A stretch of 64,000 nt of DNA from Congregibacter variabilis (GCF_045689235.1 NZ_CP136864.1:1736001-1800000), one strand, 5' to 3'. Shown: positions 18,629 through 28,248, numbered from the stretch's first letter. Program-made: numbers and translations. The notes: generated by a model not told the origin, from the letters alone.

Positions 18629-19708
18629 TTGAATTTTTTTGAATGTAACAAAGTTTTACTTGCTGGCTGCGCAAAAGATGAGGCCGCCTACCTACCTGAG
18701 TGGATCTTTTACCATCTTAAATTAGGGGTTAGCGGGATCCTCATTTATGTCAACAACACTACGGATGCATCGGAAGAAATGCTTCTAAAGATCGCCGAAA
18801 AACATCCGGTTGAGTACTGCATAGCGGACGGCATAGAGTTAAAACCTGACGATGCCTTTGCCGATCTCGCCAACCGGGACTACCTGAGAACGAACCCTAT
18901 ACAATCCAAGTACTACGCGGATATATATCAAAAGACGAGCGCCGCTGATTACGACTACATATTATATTTGGACATAGATGAGTTTCTTCACTTTGACTGC
19001 CATTCAGTCAACTCAACTCGAAAACCGGCCTCAATCGACGGAGACGTAATAAACTTTCGTTGGTTCAACCTCGCGGGCGATACTCGTAACTTCGTAGATC
19101 TTTCACAAACATCTTCCGGAAGCTACGATGAATACACCAAGTTTATGGTTCGAACAGGGCTAAGTGACGTTAAATTTCAGGATGCCCATCTTTGCACCTC
19201 AGACAATTCACCTGGCGATATCGCTAGCCACGCCCAAGTGCTTCATAGAAACTTACGCTCTCGGGATGAGTATTTGGCGCTGCTTACGCGGCGCCCTCCC
19301 AACACGCAAAATAGGCTTGCTTTCGACATAAAGCAAAATCGTCGAGGGTGGTCAAGCCGCGGGCAAGAGCAGTACCCAATGAATGTGATTTTTTTTGAAG
19401 GGTATTCGGAGCAGCTTTGCAGCTTCATTGAAACCTCATCAATACAGAAGCTTTTGAGCGACGCGAAGAGTGCGACACTTCGTAAGAAGGAAGACTTTGT
19501 TGCATTTATTGAGGGGGTCCAGACCACGAACACGGAGCTCGGAAAAGTACTGTTTGGAACAGGCTTGTCCCACTTGTCGTTGCGCGACGTACTGCGGATG
19601 CGTTTTCTTTGGCGAGTACTGCTGCTCTTGAAGCCCCAGCTCATACACCAGCACAAGCCAATATCGTCCAAGACCATCAAAGGGTCGCGCCCTGGCATCA
19701 CGGACTAA
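18629..19708 (+). CDS. GT92/GT2-like glycosyltransferase
   Basis: This is a 359-residue protein with a TTG start. It resembles the GT92-like or Glyco_tranf_2_4 group. It begins with VLLAGCAKDEAAYLPEWIFYH and continues with GVSGILIYVNNTTDASEEML. It has a clear metal motif in YDYILYLDIDEFLHFD, the D-x-D of the GT-A fold, followed by FRWFNLAGDT. HAQVLHRNLRSRDEYL fits the acceptor half. The stop is seven bases before the GTG of the amidotransferase gene. The sugar specificity is not predictable. Confidence 0.75.
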   Translation: MNFFECNKVLLAGCAKDEAAYLPEWIFYHLKLGVSGILIYVNNTTDASEEMLLKIAEKHPVEYCIADGIELKPDDAFADLANRDYLRTNPIQSKYYADIYQKTSAADYDYILYLDIDEFLHFDCHSVNSTRKPASIDGDVINFRWFNLAGDTRNFVDLSQTSSGSYDEYTKFMVRTGLSDVKFQDAHLCTSDNSPGDIASHAQVLHRNLRSRDEYLALLTRRPPNTQNRLAFDIKQNRRGWSSRGQEQYPMNVIFFEGYSEQLCSFIETSSIQKLLSDAKSATLRKKEDFVAFIEGVQTTNTELGKVLFGTGLSHLSLRDVLRMRFLWRVLLLLKPQLIHQHKPISSKTIKGSRPGITD

Positions 19709-19714
19709 CGTCAG

Positions 19715-21595
19715 GTGTGCGGCATAGCTGGCTTTAGTCGTTTTCACAATCCCACTGGTGGAGCGGAGACGCTTCTTGTGATGGCGGATGCCATGATTCA
19801 TCGAGGGCCCGACGCCTGCGGCACGCACTTGACAGATGAAATCGGACTAACTCACCGCCGTCTGAGCATAATAGATCTCTCGGATAGCGGCACGCAGCCC
19901 ATGCACTTCAAAGGCGGGCAATACTCGATCGTATTTAACGGCGAGATTTATAACTACCTGGAACTACGAGAGAAGCTTCAACTGGCGGGTTACGACTTTG
20001 CTACTGACACTGATACTGAGGTGATTCTGGCTGCCTATGATTGTCATGGGGCTGACAGCCTTAACTATCTCAACGGTATGTTCGCTTTCGCAATCTGGGA
20101 CAGCGAGCACAGCCGACTATTTATAGCGAGAGACCGACTGGGTAAGAAGCCGCTCTACTATACGCTGATAGATGGTGATGTTGCTTTTGCATCAGAGCTG
20201 AAGGCTCTAGTAGCAGCAGGCCTTGTAGAGCGCCGAGTTCGCGTTGACGCGCTGTATGACTACCTCGCTTACCAATATGTTCCCGACCCCAAAACCATTT
20301 TTGAAAATGCGTACAAGTTACGCCCCGGTGAATATCTAACAATCGACAAAAGCGGAGTGGAAACACGCCAGTGGTGGGATGTGTCCTTCGCAGAACAAGA
20401 CTATTATAGCGAGGAAGGACACATCGACGCCCTAAGCGAATTGGTGCAGGACAGCACGGCGCGTCGGATGATCGCTGACGTCCCTCTAGGCGCGTTCCTA
20501 AGTGGGGGAGTCGATTCCAGCGGTATAGTGGCAGCAATGGCGATGTCTTCCGATCGCCCAGTGACAACCTGCACGATAGGATTTAGGGACAAGCAATATG
20601 ATGAATCCGCACATGCCAGGATCGTGGCGCGACTCTTCAAAACCGATCATCACGAGGAGACGGTCGAGGCAAACGTACAAAACAATGTGGAGGACATCAT
20701 TGGATTCCTCGACGAACCTTTTGCAGATCCGTCACTGATACCAACTTATTTCGTCGCGCAGCTCGCGAAGAAACACGTAACAGTGGCTCTTGCTGGAGAT
20801 GGAGGTGACGAAGTATTTGCGGGCTATAGTAAATACGCTGCCGACGCGCTTGAGCATCGCCTACGTAAACTGGTTCCCAAACCGCTACGTAAATCGCTGT
20901 TCCCTCATTTATCTCGCGTACTATCAGCTTCTCGTCGGCACTTCTTAAGGCGTCTAGGCAACCTATTGGCAAGCCTTGCCCTCTCCCCAGCCGAAGCCTT
21001 TTACCGATCGAATACCCAGATGACCAATGAACAGTGGGGGGAATTGGCGCGGCCCGAACTTTTAGATCTGACTAAAGATTATCACCCCTCAAAAATTACG
21101 ATAGAAGCCTACGAACGCTGTGACGGCAAAGATCACCTGTCGCGCATTCTCTATACCGATCTAAAAACCTGGCTGCCGGGTGACATTCTTGTGAAAGTGG
21201 ATCGCATGAGCATGGCGAATAGTCTAGAAGTGCGGGCGCCGCTGTTAGACTATCGCCTTATAGAAGCAGCAGCTCGCATACCATCTCGACTCAAGTTACA
21301 CGGAAAAGAAAAAAAATATATTTTGCGCCAATTGTTCCGGCGAAGCCTTCCAAAAGAGATTCTTGATCGCCCAAAGATGGGCTTCAGTCCTCCTATGGCT
21401 AGCTGGCTGCGGAGCGAACTCAAGCCTATCGCCGAAAAAAATCTCCTAGAGTCACCTATACTTATCAGTCAGTACTTTTGTATGCATACGGTGGCACGCT
21501 GGTGGAATGAACACCAAAGTGGTGTACGAGACCATAGCCAGTTACTGTGGTCGCTGCTAGTGCTAGAGATCTGGTGGGGCACCATCTCCAGCTGA
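19715..21595 (+). CDS. XrtA-associated asparagine-synthase-type amidotransferase
   Basis: The protein has 626 residues and a GTG start that puts the catalytic Cys at position 2 (MCGIAGF). The N-terminal glutaminase domain also shows MIHRGPDACG and NGEIYNYLELR. The C-terminal synthetase domain has the PP-loop LSGGVDSSGIVAAM and GDGGDEVFAGY. This is the exosortase A system amidotransferase family (TIGR03108). By analogy with asparagine synthase it would move glutamine ammonia to an adenylated carboxylate, perhaps a uronic acid of the polysaccharide, which fits the UDP-sugar dehydrogenase at 47672. It is the last gene of the plus-strand series. Confidence 0.92.
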   Translation: MCGIAGFSRFHNPTGGAETLLVMADAMIHRGPDACGTHLTDEIGLTHRRLSIIDLSDSGTQPMHFKGGQYSIVFNGEIYNYLELREKLQLAGYDFATDTDTEVILAAYDCHGADSLNYLNGMFAFAIWDSEHSRLFIARDRLGKKPLYYTLIDGDVAFASELKALVAAGLVERRVRVDALYDYLAYQYVPDPKTIFENAYKLRPGEYLTIDKSGVETRQWWDVSFAEQDYYSEEGHIDALSELVQDSTARRMIADVPLGAFLSGGVDSSGIVAAMAMSSDRPVTTCTIGFRDKQYDESAHARIVARLFKTDHHEETVEANVQNNVEDIIGFLDEPFADPSLIPTYFVAQLAKKHVTVALAGDGGDEVFAGYSKYAADALEHRLRKLVPKPLRKSLFPHLSRVLSASRRHFLRRLGNLLASLALSPAEAFYRSNTQMTNEQWGELARPELLDLTKDYHPSKITIEAYERCDGKDHLSRILYTDLKTWLPGDILVKVDRMSMANSLEVRAPLLDYRLIEAAARIPSRLKLHGKEKKYILRQLFRRSLPKEILDRPKMGFSPPMASWLRSELKPIAEKNLLESPILISQYFCMHTVARWWNEHQSGVRDHSQLLWSLLVLEIWWGTISS

Positions 21596-21943
21596 GGGAT
21601 ACACTTTTCCAGCAGCCCCTAGTGTTCGGTAAAAACCGAACATCCAAACCAACACACTAGCGCTTTTGCCCTGCTGTTTGTGCCAATCGCCAATCCGCGA
21701 TCTCCAGATTCTCACTCAAAAACAATTGGTCGGCAACAAAGGAAATATTCACTGACGCCAGAACGCTAAAAGGGTAATGTAATCTCTCCATTAATAATCG
21801 CAGTTTTCGGTAGAGGGTTAAGCCGCCATCATTAACGCGCTGTTACCTGACCAAGATCGATAAGTCGCTAGACTGTTGATGCTACTCACGCTCTGATATA
21901 GGGCATTAATTCATCGTCATCGCGCACAATAAATATGATCTCC
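21596..21943. other. Convergent intergenic stretch without a gene
   Basis: The 348 bp between the stops of the amidotransferase and the minus-strand PP-loop gene contain no convincing coding frame. The only structure seen is the hairpin at 21623-21642. The rest is A+T-rich and shows no repeats or RNA gene that I recognise. Confidence 0.6.
21623..21642. terminator. Perfect 8-bp hairpin, possible terminator
   Basis: TGTTCGGT, an AAAA loop and ACCGAACA form a perfect inverted repeat 28 bases after the amidotransferase stop. No T-run follows on the plus strand, so it is not a standard Rho-independent terminator. It could stop or stabilise the mRNA 3' end, or be a protein-binding palindrome. Confidence 0.4.
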
Positions 21944-22747
21944 CTAAGCTGAGGCAAAGAAAAGCTTAATCTTCCGGATAGCATCGCGAACATATCCCTT
22001 CGCACTACCAATCAATCGCCTACGCAATGGTACCCTCCAGCCCAAGCCATCGGCTATCGTAGCTTTGCATGGATTGCATAATCCGCAGGGTTCCCCGCGC
22101 TTCGGGCTGTGGCAAAACCAGGTATTTGTCATGAAGTCAGTCCAGCCCCGCGAGGCAGATGTCTTGACCATGTCGATCTTGGAGATTGCAAGGATAGGGA
22201 AATCAAAGTACTTGAATACGGAGTAGATATCCTTATCAGAGGATTGCTCGTCTAGCATTAATGTATGTGGATCGCCTTGAGTACTGATAAGCGTGTGGGC
22301 GATCACGCGGTGGGGCTTGGTGTCCTTTTCAATGCACAGTTGGACCTTGTTAAGGCCCTTGTACTCACAATACCGAGCCAACCACTCATACTGACTTCCT
22401 AGAAATGCTTGCTTTTTGATACGTTGGTAGGCTCCTGTTACCTGACAACAATCGGGCACTGCCGTTACTGGAAATAGCACCGTAGGCAGCAATAAGACCT
22501 TCGTCTCATCGCTTACATCGAAGATCATACGACGTAACCGCTCCATAGTGGCCATTTCAGTTGAGGAGGAAGCGCGACCTTCATCAATCAGATAATGAGG
22601 CTCTACCACGACTTTCTTGTCAAAAACCAAAGTAAGTAACTGAAAAGTGGAATCCCAACCTCCCGTCCAAAATATCCTGACGGGTTCTTCGGTCAAATTG
22701 AGCGCGCTCACGATCGTATCACCTGAATTTTTCCTAAGTTGATTCAA
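21944..22747 (-). CDS. QueC-like PP-loop ATPase, second copy
   Basis: The protein has 267 residues. It shares the PP-loop (IFWTGGWDSTFQLL), the central GSQYEWLARYCEYKGL block and the zinc site WFCHSPKRGEPCGLCNPC (C-x8-C-x2-C-x2-C) with the protein at 16726-17493, so the two are paralogues. The start is TTG 22747, supported by a strong GAGGAG ribosome site five bases upstream. Its C-terminus is basic (RVPLRRRLIGSAKGYVRDAIRKIK). It is the first accessory minus-strand gene after the left operon. The substrate is unknown; adenylation of a sugar carboxylate is one possibility. Confidence 0.72.
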   Translation of the reverse strand: MNQLRKNSGDTIVSALNLTEEPVRIFWTGGWDSTFQLLTLVFDKKVVVEPHYLIDEGRASSSTEMATMERLRRMIFDVSDETKVLLLPTVLFPVTAVPDCCQVTGAYQRIKKQAFLGSQYEWLARYCEYKGLNKVQLCIEKDTKPHRVIAHTLISTQGDPHTLMLDEQSSDKDIYSVFKYFDFPILAISKIDMVKTSASRGWTDFMTNTWFCHSPKRGEPCGLCNPCKATIADGLGWRVPLRRRLIGSAKGYVRDAIRKIKLFFASA

Positions 22748-23284
22748 CGTTGCTCCTCGTCGCTAGTTCCGCGGGGGAAAGACTTGGTATTTCCTTGTAA
22801 ATAAACAACCACTATGGCCCTCTATACGGCTTGATTTTCATGTTTAAAATGGCTCTATTTACTCGGCTTGACGCCCCAGTTCGTCGACTCAAATTTAGAT
22901 ACTCTGGCGTTCGGGGGTAAAAGTAATCTCACCGAAGAAAACCCGCCTATTAGTATGAAAAAGGTTCACCCGTACAAAACCAAAGCCTGCCAGAAAGGCG
23001 TTTAGCTATCCTGGGCATTTCCCTCGGTTTTTCAATGGTCGCGGGCAAGGGGTTTCTGTCGATATGTTACATCTAGTTTTCTCAAGTCCGTACCATACAC
23101 CGGATTAATATCGCGTTTGAGGCTCATTGGATAACTAACGTTAATTCGTCAGGAAACCAAGAGATACGGTAATCCAGCAATTCTTCATAGCGACCATCAT
23201 GCAAACTTGCCTCAATGAGGGTTTTCGAGGGTATTTTTTATAGTAACGCCACTCACGAGCCCACCAACAGTAGTTTCCCTTAAG
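22748..23284. other. Gene-poor intergenic stretch
   Basis: About 537 bp show no credible gene on either strand. A TAACGTTA palindrome occurs at 23135-23142, and an imperfect direct repeat (CTCTAT...CGGCTTGA) lies at about 22818-22871. It may hold the promoter of the minus-strand PP-loop gene and decayed sequence. Confidence 0.5.
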
Positions 23285-23473
23285 TCAGAACTCTAGTGTT
23301 TTTATAGTCTGAGCCTTATCAACCGCGCCATTGACGAACAAGCCTGCCTGATAATCCATGATCCGTCTTGATGAAATAACTTTCTGGAGGCGATTCGAAG
23401 GGAGCATCCTATGGTCTCGAGCTAGACAATTGCAGAGTAACGATGCATTCAAATTCCGCTTGCCATCTAACAT
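23285..23473 (-). CDS. Small hypothetical ORF, doubtful
   Basis: This 62-residue reading frame has an ATG ten bases after the stop of the GT2 gene on the same strand. It matches nothing I know, has no clear ribosome site and no membrane segment. It may be a remnant of a lost gene or chance. Confidence 0.2.
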   Translation of the reverse strand: MLDGKRNLNASLLCNCLARDHRMLPSNRLQKVISSRRIMDYQAGLFVNGAVDKAQTIKTLEF

Positions 23474-23482
23474 AGTCTCGAA

Positions 23483-24415
23483 CTAATTGCCGCGCAATAT
23501 ATAGTGCAAGGTCCAATAGACATTTCTAAACGCCAGCTTCGTCGGCGCAAAGCGGATCCCCGTGAACAACGTAAGAACAGCCATCTTGTAGTACCCATTC
23601 CAGAGGCAGTGGACAAATCCTGCAGGCCAGCTAGTTTCGATACGATGAGACAACGCCGCTTTCACGGTTTCGTCGCTTCGCTGACTTAAAAGAAAAGCCT
23701 CCTTGGCAGCCAAACATGCAAAAGCAGGCTGAAGTCCACCATTTCGAGCCGTAATGCCAGTTTCGAAACGCTCAATCTCAATCGTCTTGCATGGCACTAA
23801 AACCCCATCACTCTGGAGCGCGAGTCTCAGGCAAAAGTCGTAGTCGTTGGCGGCAAGTACATGCTCTCTTCCACTCATTGCGCGGAGAGCCACATCTTTA
23901 TAACACGCAATGTTCATTGATAAAGGAAAGCATCCGTCGTACAAAAGTGTGGCCAGCGTATCGATAATAATCTGAGATGCTTTATCAGAGTCCTTGATTA
24001 AGCCTCCAACGATTGGGTATTTGCCGTGTACTAACTCAATATCCTCGCAAAACCCAAACGAAAACTTACAGCCTGGAGATGACGATAGGGCATCAACATG
24101 CAACTGAATATGATTTGGTTTGAGCATGTCGTCAGCGTCGAGGAAAGTTACGATATCTCCTTGGCACATATCCACGCCTTTCCGGCGTGCAGCTGACGCC
24201 CCACTGTTAGCTTGAGCATAAACTCGGTAATCACCTACTCCAAGCTCGTGTATAACTTCCAAAGTTCGATCAGTGGAACCGTCGTCAATCAAGACGATCT
24301 CAATTTGGCCTACATAAGCTTGTGCATGAATAGATTCAATCGCACGCGCTATCGTGGAAGCGGCATTGAACATTGGCACTATCACGGACACTAAAGGATG
24401 CACTGCTTTCCCCAA
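23483..24415 (-). CDS. Family 2 glycosyltransferase
   Basis: This 310-residue GT-A enzyme begins with PLVSVIVPMFNAASTIARAI and has VLIDDGSTDRTLEVI plus the metal motif in GDIVTFLDADDML. EHVLAANDYDFCLRLAL lies on the acceptor side. The first codon in frame is TTG 24415. A GTG four codons later (24403) has a better-placed GGGGA and may be the true start. There is no transmembrane segment apart from a weak hydrophobic stretch near the end. It stands alone between accessory genes. Confidence 0.83.
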   Translation of the reverse strand: MGKAVHPLVSVIVPMFNAASTIARAIESIHAQAYVGQIEIVLIDDGSTDRTLEVIHELGVGDYRVYAQANSGASAARRKGVDMCQGDIVTFLDADDMLKPNHIQLHVDALSSSPGCKFSFGFCEDIELVHGKYPIVGGLIKDSDKASQIIIDTLATLLYDGCFPLSMNIACYKDVALRAMSGREHVLAANDYDFCLRLALQSDGVLVPCKTIEIERFETGITARNGGLQPAFACLAAKEAFLLSQRSDETVKAALSHRIETSWPAGFVHCLWNGYYKMAVLTLFTGIRFAPTKLAFRNVYWTLHYILRGN

Positions 24416-24554
24416 TCACCAAGCAACTTATCGGCGAAGCATGCCCTTTTCAAACGTGCATCTCCAACCGTATCGCATCGTCCACGGAGAGCGGCCTTTC
24501 TATCCTCTAATAAGCAATTCGAAGAAATAGAAACCAATTGGTTGTAAGATTCAG

Positions 24555-25463
24555 CTAGACCCAAGGAAATTCACGCCCCGTCAACTCGAACAGAGCTTTG
24601 TTGTGCGGACGAAAATAGTCAGCAAGATAGTTATAGACCTCGACGTCAACCTTACCTCGATTACTACCAACATTCATCGCCTCGAGGTTAGGCACCCGGA
24701 AATCAGGGTCGACACCAAGAAACTCGAATATACTTCTCAATACCGTCTCGGGGTTTGCGAAGAAATCTTCACTGCAGTGAATCTGAATTTGCTCGCGTGG
24801 AAATAGCGCGAAGTATCGGTCGAGCTGCTCTCGATATCGGCTGCGTGCCAGATACGAGTGATAGAGAAAGTCGAAGCTATTGTAGTCGGACTCCATGATG
24901 GACTGTGACAATCGGACGCCTTCCTCCTGAAATGCTTCAAGAATCGGCAGAAACTCGCGCTGTTCGCGAACCTGATGGAAGTAGCTGGATATACTGCGCT
25001 CAACTGGATCGCGCAGCAACACCAGTAGTTTCACGTCTGGTAATATCGAGCGAATTCTGTTTGCTGCAAGCGGATGAAACAAGTAGAGCGGCGTTGCCTC
25101 GAAAGCCTGCACATGGGAACCGAGCTGCTTCCTAAGCGGGAAGTGTGATCGGTACCAGTTCAATCCCTTCGAGTAATAATCATCGCCAGGCTGAGAGCCT
25201 CCGCTAAAGTAGTGAACTTCCTTCTCCGACACCCAAGACTTGCTAGGATGTTGTGATGCCGCGAGCTGCGGGTGCTGCTCCAAATACGAATAGAGACTTG
25301 ACGTACCCGCCTTCTGCGTACCGATTATGATCGATTGAGGTAGCGCGCGTAACGGCGCCGTGGCGGCTCGAAAGCGATGGCGTACCCAGAGCTCGACGCT
25401 TCGCCTAAAATGACTGGGCTCAAGCTGCTCATTGTGCGCCATACTTGTGCTCACTGTAGACAT
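24555..25463 (-). CDS. PAPS-dependent sulfotransferase
   Basis: The protein has 302 residues. The 5'-phosphosulfate-binding loop IIIGTQKAGTSSLYSYLEQ (about residues 45-63) and the 3'-phosphate-binding motif LLRDPVERSISSYFHQ are both present, as in heparan-sulfate-type sulfotransferases (Sulfotransfer_1). YPATPLYL-like sequence appears as FEATPLYLFHP, and VKLLVLLRD forms the core strand. It would transfer sulfate from PAPS to a sugar hydroxyl or amine of the polysaccharide in the cytoplasm. It is divergent from the fused acetyltransferase-sulfotransferase gene. Confidence 0.88.
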   Translation of the reverse strand: MSTVSTSMAHNEQLEPSHFRRSVELWVRHRFRAATAPLRALPQSIIIGTQKAGTSSLYSYLEQHPQLAASQHPSKSWVSEKEVHYFSGGSQPGDDYYSKGLNWYRSHFPLRKQLGSHVQAFEATPLYLFHPLAANRIRSILPDVKLLVLLRDPVERSISSYFHQVREQREFLPILEAFQEEGVRLSQSIMESDYNSFDFLYHSYLARSRYREQLDRYFALFPREQIQIHCSEDFFANPETVLRSIFEFLGVDPDFRVPNLEAMNVGSNRGKVDVEVYNYLADYFRPHNKALFELTGREFPWV

Positions 25464-25604
25464 ACTGAAAGAATCAAAATCGAATTATAACTGCACCGCA
25501 CTCACAAATGTGCGAACTGCACGTCAACTCTCAAACCAAACAAGCTAAAATTTGAGAAAATAAAAGCTGGACCGACGAGCGCAAAAGACGGGAGTTTTCT
25601 AGCA

Positions 25605-27065
25605 ATGCCAATACCACTCAGAACTGAGCTAAAACGGATCATGAAGCTGTTTTTTCACTACTCCAAGCTTGATCGGCTGCTAGCGGCGTTATTCAGGCAT
25701 ACGTTTGAACTGTACCTTAACGAACACCCCGAGGTTTTTCATGTTTTGCGCACACGTCATGCTAATGCCAACGGGAAACGACTCCTAGCGAGAATAAAGA
25801 ATAAGGGTGAAGGTGTAATAGTCAATGGCGAGGTAACAATCACGCACCCACTCGGTATGGTGATCGGTAACAACGTACATATCGGCAACAATGCCTATAT
25901 TCATTCTCGCGGAGGCGTCGTCATCGGCGACAACACTCACATCTCGAGAAACTTCCTGCTTTACACTTGTAATCATACATACCAAGAGGGCGCACTGCCT
26001 TTCGATTCTGGATATATCGATAAGCCAGTTGTAATTGGCCGAAATGTCTGGGTCGGCATGAACGTCAACGTGACCCCGGGGGTCACAATTGGTGAAGGCG
26101 CGATCATAGGAATGGGCGTGACGGTATCGAAAGATGTGGCTCCGTTTGAAATTATAGGCAGCGCGCCTAGCCGAATACTGAAGCACAGGCATCAGGAGCA
26201 TTACCGACATCTACATGATACCAAGCAATTTGGGGCCGTTAACGGCCGACGCTTAGGTAACGATCAAGTATCGCAATTTCGACAAGATGCGCGCTCTAAG
26301 GGCAGCAAACTGTTCTTCGTTCTAGGCACCGGTCGATCTGGAAGCACCTCCATTACGAAGATCTTATCGCAACATAGCGGTGTGACCTGCTTACATGAAC
26401 CCAAATTTCAGTTACTGCGCCTGTCGACACTTTGGCTATATGGAGAAATCTCAAAGGAAGAGGTCGAGCGCGAGCTTGCCACGCTGTTCCTTGAAGCTAA
26501 TGTTTACCCCTCAAATTTTTACGGTGAATCGGATCAGAAGCTAGTGCCCCTTATTCCGTTCATTGCTGAGATGCTGCCCGAGGCGAAGTTTGTCTGGTTA
26601 ATTCGCAATCCACGCGACACCGTCAATTCAACATTTTCTCGCGGGTGGTTTACAGATTGGGAACTAGGTTTGGACGCCCGAGAGCGGGTGGACTACCCAC
26701 TGTATCGTGAAGTTTATTCAGACTATCGGCCGCAGGCTGACAAAATCGGCCTTCTTTCCACGAATGAGTGGCAAGGAATGAGCGCTTTTGAACGTAATTG
26801 CTGGTACTGGACCTACTGGAACTCTCAAATTGGGCGCTTCCTCGAACCTCTTGATGCATCACGCCACATTAAAATAAAACTTGAAGAACTGGCGAGCAGT
26901 ATTCCCGACCTACTAACTTTCCTGGGTCTAGCGCAAGAGCCAATTATGACCAAAATCAGCAATACCGCAGAAAATCGACATAAATTGCACACCATCGATG
27001 ACTGGACCCCAGAAATGCAATCAAGTTTTAAGAAGTGGTGTGTGGCAAATCGGCTCTACTACTAA
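25605..27065 (+). CDS. Bifunctional hexapeptide acetyltransferase-sulfotransferase fusion
   Basis: The 486-residue protein has two domains. Residues about 70-192 are a left-handed beta-helix acetyltransferase (MVIGNNVHIGNNAYIHS, VVIGDNTHIS, VVIGRNVWVGMNVNVTP), with a probable catalytic His124 in TCNHTYQ. Residues about 235-486 are a sulfotransferase with the PAPS loop VLGTGRSGSTS (239-249) and WLIRNPRDTVNS (331-342). A polar linker of about 40 residues separates them. The reading frame is continuous, with no sign of a frameshift. One polypeptide could therefore both acetylate and sulfate the same repeat unit. The start ATG 25605 has GGGAG upstream. Confidence 0.85.
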   Translation: MPIPLRTELKRIMKLFFHYSKLDRLLAALFRHTFELYLNEHPEVFHVLRTRHANANGKRLLARIKNKGEGVIVNGEVTITHPLGMVIGNNVHIGNNAYIHSRGGVVIGDNTHISRNFLLYTCNHTYQEGALPFDSGYIDKPVVIGRNVWVGMNVNVTPGVTIGEGAIIGMGVTVSKDVAPFEIIGSAPSRILKHRHQEHYRHLHDTKQFGAVNGRRLGNDQVSQFRQDARSKGSKLFFVLGTGRSGSTSITKILSQHSGVTCLHEPKFQLLRLSTLWLYGEISKEEVERELATLFLEANVYPSNFYGESDQKLVPLIPFIAEMLPEAKFVWLIRNPRDTVNSTFSRGWFTDWELGLDARERVDYPLYREVYSDYRPQADKIGLLSTNEWQGMSAFERNCWYWTYWNSQIGRFLEPLDASRHIKIKLEELASSIPDLLTFLGLAQEPIMTKISNTAENRHKLHTIDDWTPEMQSSFKKWCVANRLYY

Positions 27066-27204
27066 GTCGTCACCTTAATAGGTTTCACGCGTCGATGGCA
27101 GAACTTAGGAATGACTTCGCGGAGAAAACGATTTTTCATTAGCGATTCGAAGGGTCAATTGTTCCGATCACAGAAAAATGGGGTACCTTTAGTTCCTATA
27201 TCAG

Positions 27205-28071
27205 CTACGACACACCGTCGACTGCGGCCATCGCTGCAAGCTGCTCATGCTTCCACCTAGAAAGTGGCGTATCCAATAGCTTCTCTGTTTTTTCAGTATC
27301 TTCAAGAAAGCGCATCAATACATTTGTATCAGGATATTCAAAGCGCGACTGCTCTTTATGCCGTGCCACAATATAGCGCTTCGTTGATTTGTATAACTTC
27401 GAACGCTTAATAGGCCTGAACACAGGGATCCTTAGCAGATCATTTATCCTTTGCAGCCCGAAAGTACCCTGAACTGATGCAAATGCAGTGCTGTTCTTCA
27501 CCTCCTGAATGGCGACGATCGGCCCTACTTCATTAATGCCGAGGAACTCACAAATATTGCGATAGACCATAAACGGGTCACTCTTCACTTCGTCCTGAAG
27601 ACAAATGAACACATTAGCCCGAGGAAAAAGCTCAAACACTATTTCAAGCTGGCTTGTATAAAGACTCTTCTCCACAAGAGTTTTATCTTTTAACAGAGCC
27701 TCTTTGTAACCCATGTTTTTGAAATACCCATGAGATCGAAATAATTGATAAGCCGAAAAGGTTCGCTCCATCTGCTCGCGAAGGAAAATGATGATTTTCG
27801 TGTGAGGGCAGTGCTGCGCAAGACGACGCATTGCCACCCCGCTAGAGATATAGTCCGGTGTAAACTCGCCGCGCAGCTGGAATGAATCCGCCTTATCAAA
27901 TTGAGCGCGATACCAAGCTACAGTATTTTCTGTGTCGTGATCGAAATAGTGCATTTCTTTTCGCGGCATATAGACTTGCGGGTGATTATTCAGCAGTGTG
28001 TAAGCCCAACTAGTCGCGGCTCGCTGAACACCAATGCCGATAAAGTCCGGCGCCAAATCCAGTCGCTCCAT
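27205..28071 (-). CDS. PAPS-dependent sulfotransferase
   Basis: The protein has 288 residues. The N-terminus FIGIGVQRAATSWAYTLLNNHP is the PAPS-binding loop, and MHYFDHD follows as in heparan-type sulfotransferases. The 3'-phosphate site is IIIFLREQMERTFSAYQLF, and GEFTPDYI is the conserved substrate-side block. No signal or membrane segment is seen, so it is cytoplasmic. Sequence is clearly different from the protein at 24555, so it probably sulfates a different position. It is convergent with the fused gene. Confidence 0.86.
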   Translation of the reverse strand: MERLDLAPDFIGIGVQRAATSWAYTLLNNHPQVYMPRKEMHYFDHDTENTVAWYRAQFDKADSFQLRGEFTPDYISSGVAMRRLAQHCPHTKIIIFLREQMERTFSAYQLFRSHGYFKNMGYKEALLKDKTLVEKSLYTSQLEIVFELFPRANVFICLQDEVKSDPFMVYRNICEFLGINEVGPIVAIQEVKNSTAFASVQGTFGLQRINDLLRIPVFRPIKRSKLYKSTKRYIVARHKEQSRFEYPDTNVLMRFLEDTEKTEKLLDTPLSRWKHEQLAAMAAVDGVS

Positions 28072-28248
28072 GTCAAACTTCCCTATTGATCACACGCAAG
28101 CGCGTTCGAAAACCAAGTTTCCGACCAACTAAGCTTCTGTAGATTGCTTTTACCTGCACCAATATCGTCACCTGCTTTTAGTTAAAATAGCTTGAGAGAT
28201 ACGACGCTTAGCCGACTGCTCGAGTCCAACCCCAGGTAAAAAGCATGT

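Noticed and set aside
22748..23482. A tRNA, insertion sequence or att site in the gene-poor gap
   Set aside because: No cloverleaf, no terminal inverted repeats and no transposase fragment could be found by eye.
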